From positions 2,790,001 through 2,854,000 of the forward strand of contig CATKHW010000422.1 of NCBI GenBank assembly GCA_949752795.1: a stretch of DNA of 64,000 nt, given 5' to 3'. Positions 52,453 through 64,000 of the stretch are shown here, piece by piece. The notes beneath the pieces were generated by a model that was given only the letters and a program-made list of their open reading frames with translations, was not told the DNA's origin and did not search any database. The DNA comes from Hyperoodon ampullatus (lineage: Eukaryota > Chordata > Mammalia > Artiodactyla > Ziphiidae). The translations under genes and the position numbers were made by a program. Each line of letters starts with the position of its first letter. Position 1 is the first letter of the stretch.

Positions 52453-54188
52453 CTTGTCCAAAAAGGGCGTATGCGTTTTCTCCTGAATATATTCAGGAGA
52501 AAACGCATACGCCCTTTTTGGCCAAGCAAGCAAGCGGGCAATGCAAATCTGCACTACAAAAAGTATCACTTCCCACAGGTCAAAAGGGACATCCACAAAA
52601 TGTGTAAAAACCAGAAAGGCAAGACAGGCCCTGGAGAACAGGGAGCCTTGTTATGCTGATGGGCGGGATGTAAATTGCCAACTGCCTCTCTGGAGGAATG
52701 AATTGTGTTCCCTAAAAGAAGTAAAGAACAGAGCTACAGAGCCAAGGCCACTTCCAGTCTAGGGAATATACCTTGGGAAATCTGAAAATCAATAATACAG
52801 AGCCACCCCATAATAAGGGCTGCACTGCTTACAAAGACCTCAACTTGGATACACCTTAAGTATCCCAGGAAATATAAAAATGGTTCAAAAAATTGTGGTA
52901 CTTACGTACGATGGAATATCCCTCAGCCATGAAATCAATGTCATAAGACCAGTAGCAGCAAAATGGGTGGATTCAGGTACGATGATTCTAAGTGAAATAA
53001 GTCACACAGAAAAAGAAACTTATCATAAGATATCACTTATGAAGATCCTATAAACATGGCTACACTTGAACTGAGTTAGGAAAGAGAACAGTGTCTCATA
53101 TTTAGAAAACACTCTTATCCCTGCTTAAGGGGGAAGGAGAGGTGGGGTGATGCATAAAACCAGAGTTTGATATAAGCACAGGTACCGTTCCAAAAACCAA
53201 CTATGGAATAGACAAGACCTACACCTTCCTCAGTGAAAGGGACTCAAAATCCCAATTTCCCGCAGAGGAATATATCTGACTAGTAAGAATCTTAAAACCT
53301 ATGTATTGATATGTCTGTGTAAGGGAAACAAGTGTGTCTAGACAGGCATAAACATGGCAGCGAGAATCAGCTCAAACCCACTATAAAAAGGAATTTCAAA
53401 AACAAAACAAAAAAACTGGGAAATTCTTTACAATTCCTTCAGGGTCTCTGATGAAACCTGGAATGACCCTATCTACAACGACAGCTGGATGTGGCATAAG
53501 GAGGGACACTTGGGACAGAGACGATTGGTGAGATTGGGTGAGCAAATGCAGACCCTTTAAATCACAAATGCCTGGCACCCATTCCATGGGCCCCAACTCT
53601 CCTGGTTGAAGGGAATATTACTACAGCTATAACATGTACGGGAAACCTAGAGAACGGACACACTGTGAATACGAAAGGTTTCTAAAACTCAACGAATAGT
53701 CCCTCTCCTGGTGCTCCGGTTTAACTTTTCATCTGCTTTACTATCAACCTCCCATCTTGGAGAGACAGCCCCTTTGTCCTCCTGGTTCACACAGGTTGCC
53801 AATTTGGCAGAGGATGAAAGGGAAGAGGGAGAACCAATGAGAGAGTAGCTGTAAGGCATTTGGACGGGCACATATCACTGTAATTTCCCGGCAGGAAGAA
53901 GAATTAAACAAAGTCTCAGACACCCACCGGGAACCAGTATAGGTCCTGAACCAAAATTTTGGACTTGCTGTCAGCTCACCAAAATCGAGTTGAAAAATGG
54001 AGCTCAGGGGCACAGCAATTCACAAACTGGCCGAGTAATAAAAGACAACTATCGTCCAAAAATCTGTTGAGCGAAGGCAACGAGGCGGACTTGAAAGCAA
54101 GGCATAATAGCAGGAAACAGATTTCAAGAGGTACGTTGGAATCGCCTTTAAAGCACAGGAAGTGGGGCACAACTTCGACAATGATGCA
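52453..54188 (+). repeat. Unit 31 (unclassified)
   Basis: The palindrome at 52453-52526 has one mismatch, CTTGTCC. The 93-codon frame has a 1-bp loss near 52810 (CATAATAAGG). Confidence 0.95.
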
Positions 54189-55927
54189 CTTGGCCAAAAA
54201 GGGCGTATGCGTTTTCTCCTGAATATATTCAGGAGAAAACGCATACGCCCTTTTTGGCCAAGCAAGCAAGCGGGCAATGCAAGTCTGCACTACAAAGAAG
54301 TATCACTTCCCACCGGTCAAAAGGGACATCCACAAAATGTGTAAAAACCAGAAAGGCAAGACAGGCCCTGGAGAACAGGGAGCCTTGTTATGCTGATGGG
54401 CGGGATGTAAATTGCCAACTGCCTCTCTGGAGGAGTGCATTGTGTTCCCTAAAACAAGTAAACAACAGAGCTACAGAGCCAAGGGAACTTCCAGTCTAGG
54501 GAATATACCTTGGGAAAACTGAAAATCAATAAGACTGAGAGACCCCAAAATTTAGGGCTTCACTGCTTACAAGGACCTCAACTTGGATACACATTAAGTA
54601 TCCCAGGAAATATAAAAATGGTTCAAAAAATTGTGGTACTTACATACGATGGAATATCCCTCAACCATGAAATCAATGTCATAAGACCAGTAGCAGCAAA
54701 ATGGGTGGATTCAGGTACGATGATTCTAAGTGAAATAAGTCACACAGAAAAAGAAACTTATCATAAGATATCACTTATGAAGATCCTATAAACATGGCGA
54801 CACTTGAACTGAGATAGGAAAGAGAACAGTGTCTCATATTTAGAAAACACTCTTATGCCTGCTTAAGGGGGAAGGAAAGGTGGGGTGATGCATAAAACCA
54901 GAGTTTGATATAAGCACAGGTACCGTTCCAAAAACCAACTATGGAATAGACAAGACCTACACCTTCCTCAGTGAAAGGGACTTAAAACACCATATTTCCC
55001 GCAGAGGAATATATCTGACTAGTAAGAATATTAAAACCTATGTATTGATATTTCTCCATAAGGGAAACAAGTGTGTCTAGACTGGCATAAACATGGCAGC
55101 GAGAATCAGCTCAAACGCACTATAAAAAGGAATTTCAAAAACAAAACAAAAAAACTGGGAAATTCTTTACAATTCCTTCAGGGTATCTGATGAAACCTGG
55201 AATGACCCTATCTACAACGACAGCTGGATGTGGCATAAGGCTGGACACTTGGGACTGAGAGAATTGGTGAGATTGGGTGAGCAAATGCAGACCCTTCAAA
55301 TCACAAATGCCTGGCACGCGTTCCATGGGCCCCAACTCTCCAGGTTGAAGGGAATATTACTCCAGCTATAACATGTACGGGAAACCTAGAGAATGGACAC
55401 ACTGTGAATACGAAAGGTTTCTAAAACTCAACGAATAGTCCCTCTGCTGGTGCTCCGGTTTGACTTTCCATCTGCTTTACTATCAACCTCCCAACTCGGA
55501 GAGACCGCCCCTTTAACCTCCTGCTTCACACACGTTGCCAATTTGGCAGAGGATGAAAGTGAAGAGGGAGAACCAATGAGAGAGTAGCTGTTAGGCATTT
55601 GGACGGGCACATATCACTGTAATTTCCCGGCAGGAAGAAGAATTAACCAAAGTCTCAGCCACCCACCGGGAACCAGTATAGGTCCTGAACCAAAATTTTG
55701 GACTTGCAGTCAGCTCACCAAAAACGAGTTGAAAAATGGAGCTCAGGGGCACAGCAATTCACAAACTGGCCGAGTAATAAAGGACAACTATCGTCCAAAA
55801 ATCTATTGAGGGAAGGCAACGAGGCGGACTTGAAAGCGAGGCAGAATAGCAGGAAACAGATTTCAAGAGGTACGTTGGAATCGCCTTTAAAGCACAGGAA
55901 GAAGGGCACAACTTCGACAATGATGCC
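54189..55927 (+). repeat. Unit 32 (unclassified)
   Basis: The palindrome at 54189-54262 is perfect. This is the only unit after unit 26 with a complete 93-codon frame (54510-54791). Confidence 0.95.
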
Positions 55928-57662
55928 CTTGGCCAAAAAGGGCGTATGCGTTTTCTCCTGAATATATTCAGGAGAAAACGCATACGCCCTTTTTGGCCAA
56001 GCAAGCAAGCGGGCAATGCAAATCTGCACTACAAAGAAGTATCACTTCCCACCGGTCAAAAGGGACATCCACAAAATGTGTAAAAACCAGAAAGGCAAGG
56101 CAGGCCCTGGAGAACAGGGAGCCTTGTTATGCTGATGGGCGGGATGTAAATTGCCAACTGCCTCTCTGGAGGAGTGCATTGTGTTCCCTAAAACAAGTAA
56201 AGAACAGAGCTACAGAGCCAAGGGCACTTCCAGTCTAGGGAATATACCTTGGGAAAACTGAAAATCAATAATACAGAGCCACCCCAAAATTAGGGCTGCA
56301 CTGCTTACAAAGACCTCAACTTGGATACACCTTAAGTATCCCAGGAAATATAAAAATGCTTCAAAAAATTGTGGTACTTACGTACGATGGAATATCCCTC
56401 AGCCATGAAATCAATGCCATAAGACCAGTAGCAGCAAAATGGGTGGATTCAGGTACGATGATTCTAAGTGAAATAAGTCACACAGAAAATGAAAATATCA
56501 TAAGATATCACTTATGAAGATCCTGTAAACATGGCTACAATTGAACTGAGTTAGGAAATAGAACAGTGTCTCTCATTTAGAAAACACTCTTATGCCTGCT
56601 TATGGGGGAAGGAGAGGTGGGGTGATGCATACAACCAGAGTTTGATATAAGCACACGTACCGTTCCAAAAACCAACTATGGAATAGACAAGACCTACACC
56701 TTCCTCAGTGAAAGGGACTCAAAACACCATATTTCCCGCAGAGGAATATATCTGACTAGTAAGAATCTTAAAACCTTTGTATTGATATGTCTCCGTAAGG
56801 GAATCAAGTGTGTCTAGACTGGCATAAACATGGCAGCGAGAATCAGCTCAAACCCAGTATAAAAAGGAATTTCAAAAACAAAACCAAAAAACTGGGAAAT
56901 TCTTTACAATTACTTCAGGGTCTCTGATGAAACCGGAATGACCCTATCTACAACGACAGCTGGATGTGGCATAAGGCTGGACACTTGGGACTGAGACGAT
57001 TGGTGAGATTGGGTGAGCAAATGCAGACCCTTTAAAGCACAAATGCTTGGCACCCATTCCATGAGTCCCAACTCTCCAGGTTGAAGGGAATATTACTACA
57101 GCTATAACATGTACGGGAAACCTAGAGAACGGACACACTGTGAATACGAAAGGTTTCTAAAACTCAACGAATAGTCCCTGTCCTGGTGCTCCGGTTTGAC
57201 TTTCCATCTGCTTTAGTATCAACCTCCCAACTTGGAGAGACAGCCCCTTTAACCTCCTGGTTCGCACAGGTTGCCAATTTGGCAGAGGATGAAAGGGAAG
57301 AGGGAGAACCAATGAGAGAATAGCTGTTAGGCATTTGGACGGGCATATATCACTCTAACTTCCCGGCAGGAAGAAGAATTAACCAAAGTCTCAGCCCCCC
57401 ACCGGAAACCAGCATAGGTCCTAAACCAAAATTTTGGACTTGCGGTCAGCTCACCAAAAACGAGTTGAAAAATGGAGCTCAGGGGCACAGCAATTCACAA
57501 ACTGGCAGAGTAATAAAGGACAACTATCGTCAAAAATCTGTTGAGGGAAGGCAACGAGGCGGACTTGAAAGCAAGGCAGAATAGCAGGAAACAGATTTCA
57601 AGAGGTACGTTGGAATCGCCTTTAAAGCACAGGAAGAGGGGCACAACTTCGACAATGATGCA
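55928..57662 (+). repeat. Unit 33 (unclassified)
   Basis: The palindrome at 55928-56001 is perfect. The 93-codon frame is broken by a 1-bp loss near 56288 and another deletion near 56490. At 1735 bp it is the shortest unit. Confidence 0.95.
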
Positions 57663-57736
57663 CTTGGCCAAAAAGGTCGTATGCGTTTTCTCCTGAATAT
57701 ATTCAGGAGAAAATGCATATGCACATTTTGGCCAAG
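57663..57736. repeat. Strongly decayed palindrome
   Basis: This copy shows what the element looks like when symmetry is lost: left-arm GGTCGT and right-arm TGCATATGCACATTTTGG. Two of its changes are C to T at CpG sites. The unit is otherwise an ordinary array member. Confidence 0.9.
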
Positions 57737-59401
57737 CAAGCAGGCGGGCAATGCAAATCTGCACTATAAAGAAGTATCACTTCCCACCAGTCAAAAGGGA
57801 CATCCACAAAATATGTAAAAACCAGAAAGGCAAGACAGGCCCTGGAGAACAGGGAGCCTTGTTATGCTGATGGGCGGGATGTAAATTGCCAACTGCCTAA
57901 CTGGAGGAGTACATTGTGTTCCCTAAAACAAGTAAAGAACAGAGCTACAGAGCCAAGGGCACTTCCAGTCTAGGGAATATACTTTGGGGAAACTGAAAAT
58001 CAATAAAACAGACCCACGCCAAAATTTAGGGCTGCACTGCTAACAAGGACCTCAACTTGGGTACACTTTAAATATCCCAGGAAATATAAAAATGGTTCAA
58101 AATATTGTGGTACCTACGTATGATGGAATATCCCTCAGCCATGACATCAATGTCATAAGACCAGTAGCAGCAAAATGGGTGGATTCAGGTACGATCATTC
58201 TAAGTGAAATAAGTCACACAGAAAAAGAAACTTATCATAAGATATCACTTATGAAGATCGTATAAACATGGCTACACTTGAACAGAGTTAGGAAAGAGAA
58301 CAGTGTCTCATATTTAGAAAACACTCTTATGCCTGCTTAAGGGGGAAGGAGAGGTGGGGTGATGCATAAAACCAGAGTTTGATATAAGCACAGGTACCGT
58401 TCCAAAAACCAACTATGGAATAGACAAGACCTACACCTTCCTCAGTGAAAGGGACTCAAAACACCATATTTCCCGCAGAGGAATATATCTGACTAGTAAG
58501 AATCTTAAAACTTATGTATTGATATGTCTCCGTAAGGGAATCAAGTGTGTCTAGACTGGCATAAACATGGCAGCGAGAATCAGCTCAAGCCCACTATAAA
58601 AAGGAATTTCAAAAACAAAACAAAAAAACTGGGAAATTCTTTACAATTCCTTCAGGGTCCCTGATGAAACCTGGAACGACCCTATCTACAACGACAGCTG
58701 GATGTGGCATAAGGAGGGACACTTGGGACTGAGAGGATTGGTGAGATTGGTTGAGCAAATGCAGACCCTTTAAATCACAAATGCCTGGCACCCATTCCAT
58801 GGGCGCCAACTCTGCAGGTTGAAGGGAATATTACTCCAGCTATAACATGTACGGGAAACCTAGAGAACGGACACACTGTGAATACGAAAGGTTTCTAAAA
58901 CTCAACGAATAGTCCCTCTCCTGGTGCTCCGGTTTGACTTTTCATCTGCTTTACTATCATCCTCCCATCTTGGAGAGACAGCCCCTTTGTCCTCCTGTTT
59001 CACACAGGTTGCCAATTTGGCAGAGGATGAAACGGAAGAGGGAGAACCAATGAGAGAGTAGCGGTTAGGCATTTGGACGGGCACATATCACTGTAATTTC
59101 CCGGCAGGAAGAAGAATTAAACAAAGTCTCAGACACCCACCGGGAACCAGTATAGGTCCTGAACCAAAATTTTGGACTTGCGGTCAGCTCACCAAAAACG
59201 AGTTGAAAAATGGAGCTCAGGGGCACAGCAATTCACAAACTGGCCGAGTAATAAAAGACAACTATCGTCCAAAAATCTGTTGAGGGAAGGCAACGAGGCG
59301 GACTTCAAAGCGAGGCAGAATAGCAGGAAACAGATTTCAAGAGGTACATTGGAATCGCCTTTAAAGCACAGGAAGAGGGGCACAACTTCGACAATGATGC
59401 A
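57663..59401 (+). repeat. Unit 34 (most decayed palindrome)
   Basis: The palindrome at 57663-57736 has changes at several sites, including two CpGs (AAAATGCATATGCAC) and GGTCGT. The 93-codon frame has an early TAA at 58041-58043. Confidence 0.95.
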
Positions 59402-61138
59402 CTTGACCAAAAAGGGCGTATGCGTTTTCTCCTGAATATATTCAGGAGAAAACGCATACGCCCTTTTTGGCCAAGCAAGCAAGCGGGCAATGCAAATCTG
59501 CACTACAAAGAAGTATCACTTCCCACTGGTCAAAAGGGACATCCACAAAATGTGTAAAAACCAGAAAGGCAAGACAGGCCCTGGAGAACAGGGAGCCTTG
59601 TTATGCTGATGGGCGGGATGTAAATTGCCAACTGCCTCTCTGGAGGAGTGCATTGTGTTCCCTAAAACCAGTAAACAACAGAGCTACAGAGCCAAGGGCA
59701 CTTCCAGTCTAGGGAATATACCTTGGGAAAAGTGAAAATCAATAAGACAGAGCCACCCCATAATTAGGGCTGCACTGCTTACAAAGACCTCAACTTGGAT
59801 ACACCTTAAGTATCCCAGGAAATATAAAAATGGTTCAAAAATTGTTGTACTTATGTACGATGGAATATCCCTCAGCCATGAAATCAATGTCATAAGACCA
59901 GTAGCAGCAAAATGGGTGGATTCAGGTACGATGATTCTAAGTGAAATAAGTCACACAGAAAAAGAAACTTATCATAAGATATCACTTATGAAGATCCTGT
60001 AAACATGGCTACACTTGAACTGAGTTAGGAAAGAGAATAGTGTCTCACATTTAGAAAACACTCTTATGCCTGCTTAAGGGGGAAGGAGAGGTGGGGTGAT
60101 GCATAAAACCAGAGTTTGATATAAGCACAGGTACCGTTCCAAAAACCAACTATGGAATAGACAAGACCTACACCTTCCTCAGTGAAAGGGACTCAAAACC
60201 CCATATTTCCCGCAGAGGAATATATCTGACTAGTAAGAATCTTAAAACCTATGTATTGATATGTCTCCATAAGGGAATCAAGTGTGTCTAGACTGGCATA
60301 AACATGGCAGCGAGAATCAGCTCAAGCCCACTATAAAACGGAATTTCAAAAACAAAACAAAAAAACTGGGAAATTCTTTACAATTCCTTCAGGGTCCCTG
60401 ATGAAACCTGGAATGACTCTATCTACAACGACAGCTGGATGTGGCATAAGGAGGGACACTTGGGACTGAGAGGATTGGTGAGATTGGTTAAGCAAATGCA
60501 GACCCTTTAAATCACAAATGCCTGGCACCCATTCCATGGGCGCCAACTCTGCAGGTTGAAGGGAATATTACTCCAGCTATAACATGTACGGGAAACCTAG
60601 AGAACGGACACACTGTGAATACGAAAGGTTTCTAAAACTCAACGAATAGTCCCTCTCCTGGTGCTCCGGTTTGACTTTTCATCTGCTTTACTATCATCCT
60701 CCCATCTTGGAGAGACAGCCCCTTTGTCCTCCTGTTTCACACAGGTTGCCAATTTGGCAGAGGATGAAAGGGAAGAGGGAGAACCAATGAGAGAGTAGCT
60801 GTTAGGCATTTGGACGGGCACATATCACTGTAATTTCCCGGCAGGAAGAAGAATTAACCAAAGTCTCAGCCACCCACCGGGAACCAGTATAGGTCCTGAA
60901 CCAAAATTTTGGACTTGCGGTCAGCTCACCAAAAACGAGTTGAAAAATGGAGCTCAGGGGCACAGCAATTCACAAACTGGCCGAGTAATAAAAGACAACT
61001 ATCGTCCAAAAATCTGTTGAGGGAAGGCAACGAGGCGGACTTCAAAGCGAGGCAGAATAGCAGGAAACAGATTTCAAGAGGTACATTGGAATCGCCTTTA
61101 AAGCACAGGAAGAGGGGCACAACTTCGACAATGATGCA
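59402..61138 (+). repeat. Unit 35 (triplet copy 1)
   Basis: The palindrome at 59402-59475 has the CTTGACC mismatch. The unit carries the same two frame-breaking deletions as unit 30 and is 1737 bp long. Confidence 0.95.
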
Positions 61139-62875
61139 CTTGACCAAAAAGGGCGTATGCGTTTTCTCCTGAATATATTCAGGAGAAAACGCATACGCCC
61201 TTTTTGGCCAAGCAAGCAAGCGGGCAATGCAAATCTGCACTACAAAGAAGTATCACTTCCCACTGGTCAAAAGGGACATCCACAAAATGTGTAAAAACCA
61301 GAAAGGCAAGACAGGCCCTGGAGAACAGGGAGCCTTGTTATGCTGATGGGCGGGATGTAAATTGCCAACTGCCTCTCTGGAGGAGTGCATTGTGTTCCCT
61401 AAAACCAGTAAACAACAGAGCTACAGAGCCAAGGGCACTTCCAGTCTAGGGAATATACCTTGGGAAAAGTGAAAATCAATAAGACAGAGCCACCCCATAA
61501 TTAGGGCTGCACTGCTTACAAAGACCTCAACTTGGATACACCTTAAGTATCCCAGGAAATATAAAAATGGTTCAAAAATTGTTGTACTTATGTACGATGG
61601 AATATCCCTCAGCCATGAAATCAATGTCATAAGACCAGTAGCAGCAAAATGGGTGGATTCAGGTACGATGATTCTAAGTGAAATAAGTCACACAGAAAAA
61701 GAAACTTATCATAAGATATCACTTATGAAGATCCTGTAAACATGGCTACACTTGAACTGAGTTAGGAAAGAGAATAGTGTCTCACATTTAGAAAACACTC
61801 TTATGCCTGCTTAAGGGGGAAGGAGAGGTGGGGTGATGCATAAAACCAGAGTTTGATATAAGCACAGGTACCGTTCCAAAAACCAACTATGGAATAGACA
61901 AGACCTACACCTTCCTCAGTGAAAGGGACTCAAAACCCCATATTTCCCGCAGAGGAATATATCTGACTAGTAAGAATCTTAAAACCTATGTATTGATATG
62001 TCTCCATAAGGGAATCAAGTGTGTCTAGACTGGCATAAACATGGCAGCGAGAATCAGCTCAAGCCCACTATAAAAAGGAATTTCAAAAACAAAACAAAAA
62101 AACTGGGAAATTCTTTACAATTCCTTCAGGGTCCCTGATGAAACCTGGAATGACTCTATCTACAACGACAGCTGGATGTGGCATAAGGAGGGACACTTGG
62201 GACTGAGAGGATTGGTGAGATTGGTTGAGCAAATGCAGACCCTTTAAATCACAAATGCCTGGCACCCATTCCATGGGCGCCAACTCTGCAGGTTGAAGGG
62301 AATATTACTCCAGCTATAACATGTACGGGAAACCTAGAGAACGGACACACTGTGAATACGAAAGGTTTCTAAAACTCAACGAATAGTCCCTCTCCTGGTG
62401 CTCCGGTTTGACTTTTCATCTGCTTTACTATCATCCTCCCATCTTGGAGAGACAGCCCCTTTGTCCTCCTGTTTCACACAGGTTTCCAATTTGGCAGAGG
62501 ATGAAAGGGAAGAGGGAGAACCAATGAGAGAGTAGCTGTTAGGCATTTGGACGGGCACATATCACTGTAATTTCCCGGCAGGAAGAAGAATTAACCAAAG
62601 TCTCAGCCACCCACCGGGAACCAGTATAGGTCCTGAACCAAAATTTTGGACTTGCGGTCAGCTCACCAAAAACGAGTTGAAAAATGGAGCTCAGGGGCAC
62701 AGCAATTCACAAACTGGCCGAGTAATAAAAGACAACTATCGTCCAAAAATCTGTTGAGGGAAGGCAACGAGGCGGACTTCAAAGCGAGGCAGAATAGCAG
62801 GAAACAGATTTCAAGAGGTACATTGGAATCGCCTTTAAAGCACAGGAAGAGGGGCACAACTTCGACAATGATGCA
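61139..62875 (+). repeat. Unit 36 (triplet copy 2)
   Basis: The palindrome at 61139-61212 has the CTTGACC mismatch. It is nearly identical to unit 35; one visible difference is AGGTTTCC near 62481 in place of AGGTTGCC. Confidence 0.95.
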
Positions 62876-64000
62876 CTTGACCAAAAAGGGCGTATGCGTT
62901 TTCTCCTGAATATATTCAGGAGAAAACGCATACGCCCTTTTTGGCCAAGCAAGCAAGCGGGCAATGCAAATCTGCACTACAAAGAAGTATCACTTCCCAC
63001 TGGTCAAAAGGGACATCCACAAAATGTGTAAAAACCAGAAAGGCAAGACAGGCCCTGGAGAACAGGGAGCCTTGTTATGCTGATGGGCGGGATGTAAATT
63101 GCCAACTGCCTCTCTGGAGGAGTGCATTGTGTTCCCTAAAACCAGTAAACAACAGAGCTACAGAGCCAAGGGCACTTCCAGTCTAGGGAATATACCTTGG
63201 GAAAAGTGAAAATCAATAAGACAGAGCCACCCCATAATTAGGGCTGCACTGCTTACAAAGACCTCAACTTGGATACACCTTAAGTATCCCAGGAAATATA
63301 AAAATGGTTCAAAAATTGTTGTACTTATGTACGATGGAATATCCCTCAGCCATGAAATCAATGTCATAAGACCAGTAGCAGCAAAATGGGTGGATTCAGG
63401 TACGATGATTCTAAGTGAAATAAGTCACACAGAAAAAGAAACTTATCATAAGATATCACTTATGAAGATCCTGTAAACATGGCTACACTTGAACTGAGTT
63501 AGGAAAGAGAATAGTGTCTCACATTTAGAAAACACTCTTATGCCTGCTTAAGGGGGAAGGAGAGGTGGGGTGATGCATAAAACCAGAGTTTGATATAAGC
63601 ACAGGTACCGTTCCAAAAACCAACTATGGAATAGACAAGACCTACACCTTCCTCAGTGAAAGGGACTCAAAACCCCATATTTCCCGCAGAGGAATATATC
63701 TGACTAGTAAGAATCTTAAAACCTATGTATTGATATGTCTCCATAAGGGAATCAAGTGTGTCTAGACTGGCATAAACATGGCAGCGAGAATCAGCTCAAG
63801 CCCACTATAAAAAGGAATTTCAAAAACAAAACAAAAAAACTGGGAAATTCTTTACAATTCCTTCAGGGTCCCTGATGAAACCTGGAATGACTCTATCTAC
63901 AACGACAGCTGGATGTGGCATAAGGAGGGACACTTGGGACTGAGAGGATTGGTGAGATTGGTTGAGCAAATGCAGACCCTTTAAATCACAAATGCCTGGC
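62876..64000 (+). repeat. Unit 37 (triplet copy 3, truncated by window end)
   Basis: The palindrome at 62876-62949 has the CTTGACC mismatch. The unit follows units 35 and 36 until the window ends at 1125 bp, before the CCAAT motif. Confidence 0.95.

Larger units (their letters stand above)
1..64000 (+). repeat. Macrosatellite-like tandem array of a ~1.74-kb unit
   Basis: The same ~1.74-kb sequence recurs head to tail without interruption. I placed 37 copies of an internal palindrome, beginning at 304, 2044, 3783 and so on to 62876, with spacings of 1735-1740 bp. All copies are on the same strand. Neighbouring units differ by scattered substitutions and 1-3 bp indels. No unique flank, transposon insertion or other gene interrupts the array, and it runs off both ends. 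Long arrays of kilobase units with higher-order blocks are typical of eukaryotic macrosatellites. I do not recognise the family. A bacterial source is very unlikely because no coding gene is present in 64 kb. Confidence 0.98.
58510..64000 (+). repeat. Near-identical 1737-bp triplet (units 35-37)
   Basis: From about 58.5 kb the sequence repeats with a strict 1737-bp period: palindromes at 59402, 61139 and 62876, and shared variants such as CTTGACC in the left arm, CATAATTAGG and GAATGACTCT. Only scattered single-base differences are visible, for example AAAACGG near 60337 against AAAAAGG near 62072. The left part matches unit 30 and its flanks (from about 49.8 kb to 51.8 kb) at an offset of 8686 bp. 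The end of the expansion is beyond the window. Confidence 0.9.

Noticed and set aside
1..64000. Bacterial or phage origin
   Set aside because: There are no operon-like genes, ribosome-binding sites or long coding regions; kilobase tandem arrays with CpG decay are eukaryotic.
1..64000. CRISPR array
   Set aside because: The repeats are 1.7 kb long and contiguous, with no short repeats separated by unique spacers.
1..64000. CENP-B box marking a centromeric satellite
   Set aside because: TTCG and CCCG cores occur, but none has the remaining fixed bases of the 17-bp box by eye, so centromere identity is unsupported.

Overview
The whole window is one tandem repeat. A unit of about 1.74 kb (mostly 1736-1739 bp, extremes 1735 and 1740) recurs head to tail on the same strand from base 1 to base 64000: 36 complete units, plus a partial unit at each end when units are counted from a built-in palindrome. 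There is no unique sequence, no RNA gene and no convincing protein-coding gene, and both ends lie inside the array, so the array is longer than 64 kb. This is what a eukaryotic macrosatellite looks like. Variation in the palindrome is concentrated at CpG sites (CG to TG or CA), which points to a genome with CpG methylation, most likely a vertebrate. I do not recognise the repeat family and cannot name the species.

Each unit holds, in order from the palindrome: a 74-bp inverted repeat with two 35-bp arms around a 4-nt centre; a short AAGC mini-repeat; a roughly 280-bp stretch with a 93-codon open frame that starts at TTG and is broken in many units; a purine-rich G-run; a TATAAAAAG motif followed at once by an A-rich tract; a CCAAT-type motif; and an AATAAA hexamer about 150 bp before the next palindrome. 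Whether any unit is transcribed cannot be told from the sequence.

Layout: units 1-4 (304-7260) are individual variants. Units 5-23 (about 7.3-40.3 kb) have higher-order structure. Five unit classes, here called A to E, recur in the order C D E A B A B C D E A B C D E B C D E. Two successive full copies of the 5-unit block are 8690 bp each and differ at only a handful of positions; the next copy lacks its A unit. Units 24-34 (40.3-59.4 kb) are again individual variants. Units 35-37 (from about 58.5 kb to the end) are near-identical copies with a strict 1737-bp period, closely matching unit 30 about 8.7 kb upstream. The array has therefore been reshaped recently by unequal exchange at several scales.

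The most interesting points are the palindrome carried by every unit, a two-sided matching base change in one copy (unit 26) that keeps the palindrome perfect, its CpG decay pattern, and a 68-codon ATG frame with a strong start context that exists only in class B units.
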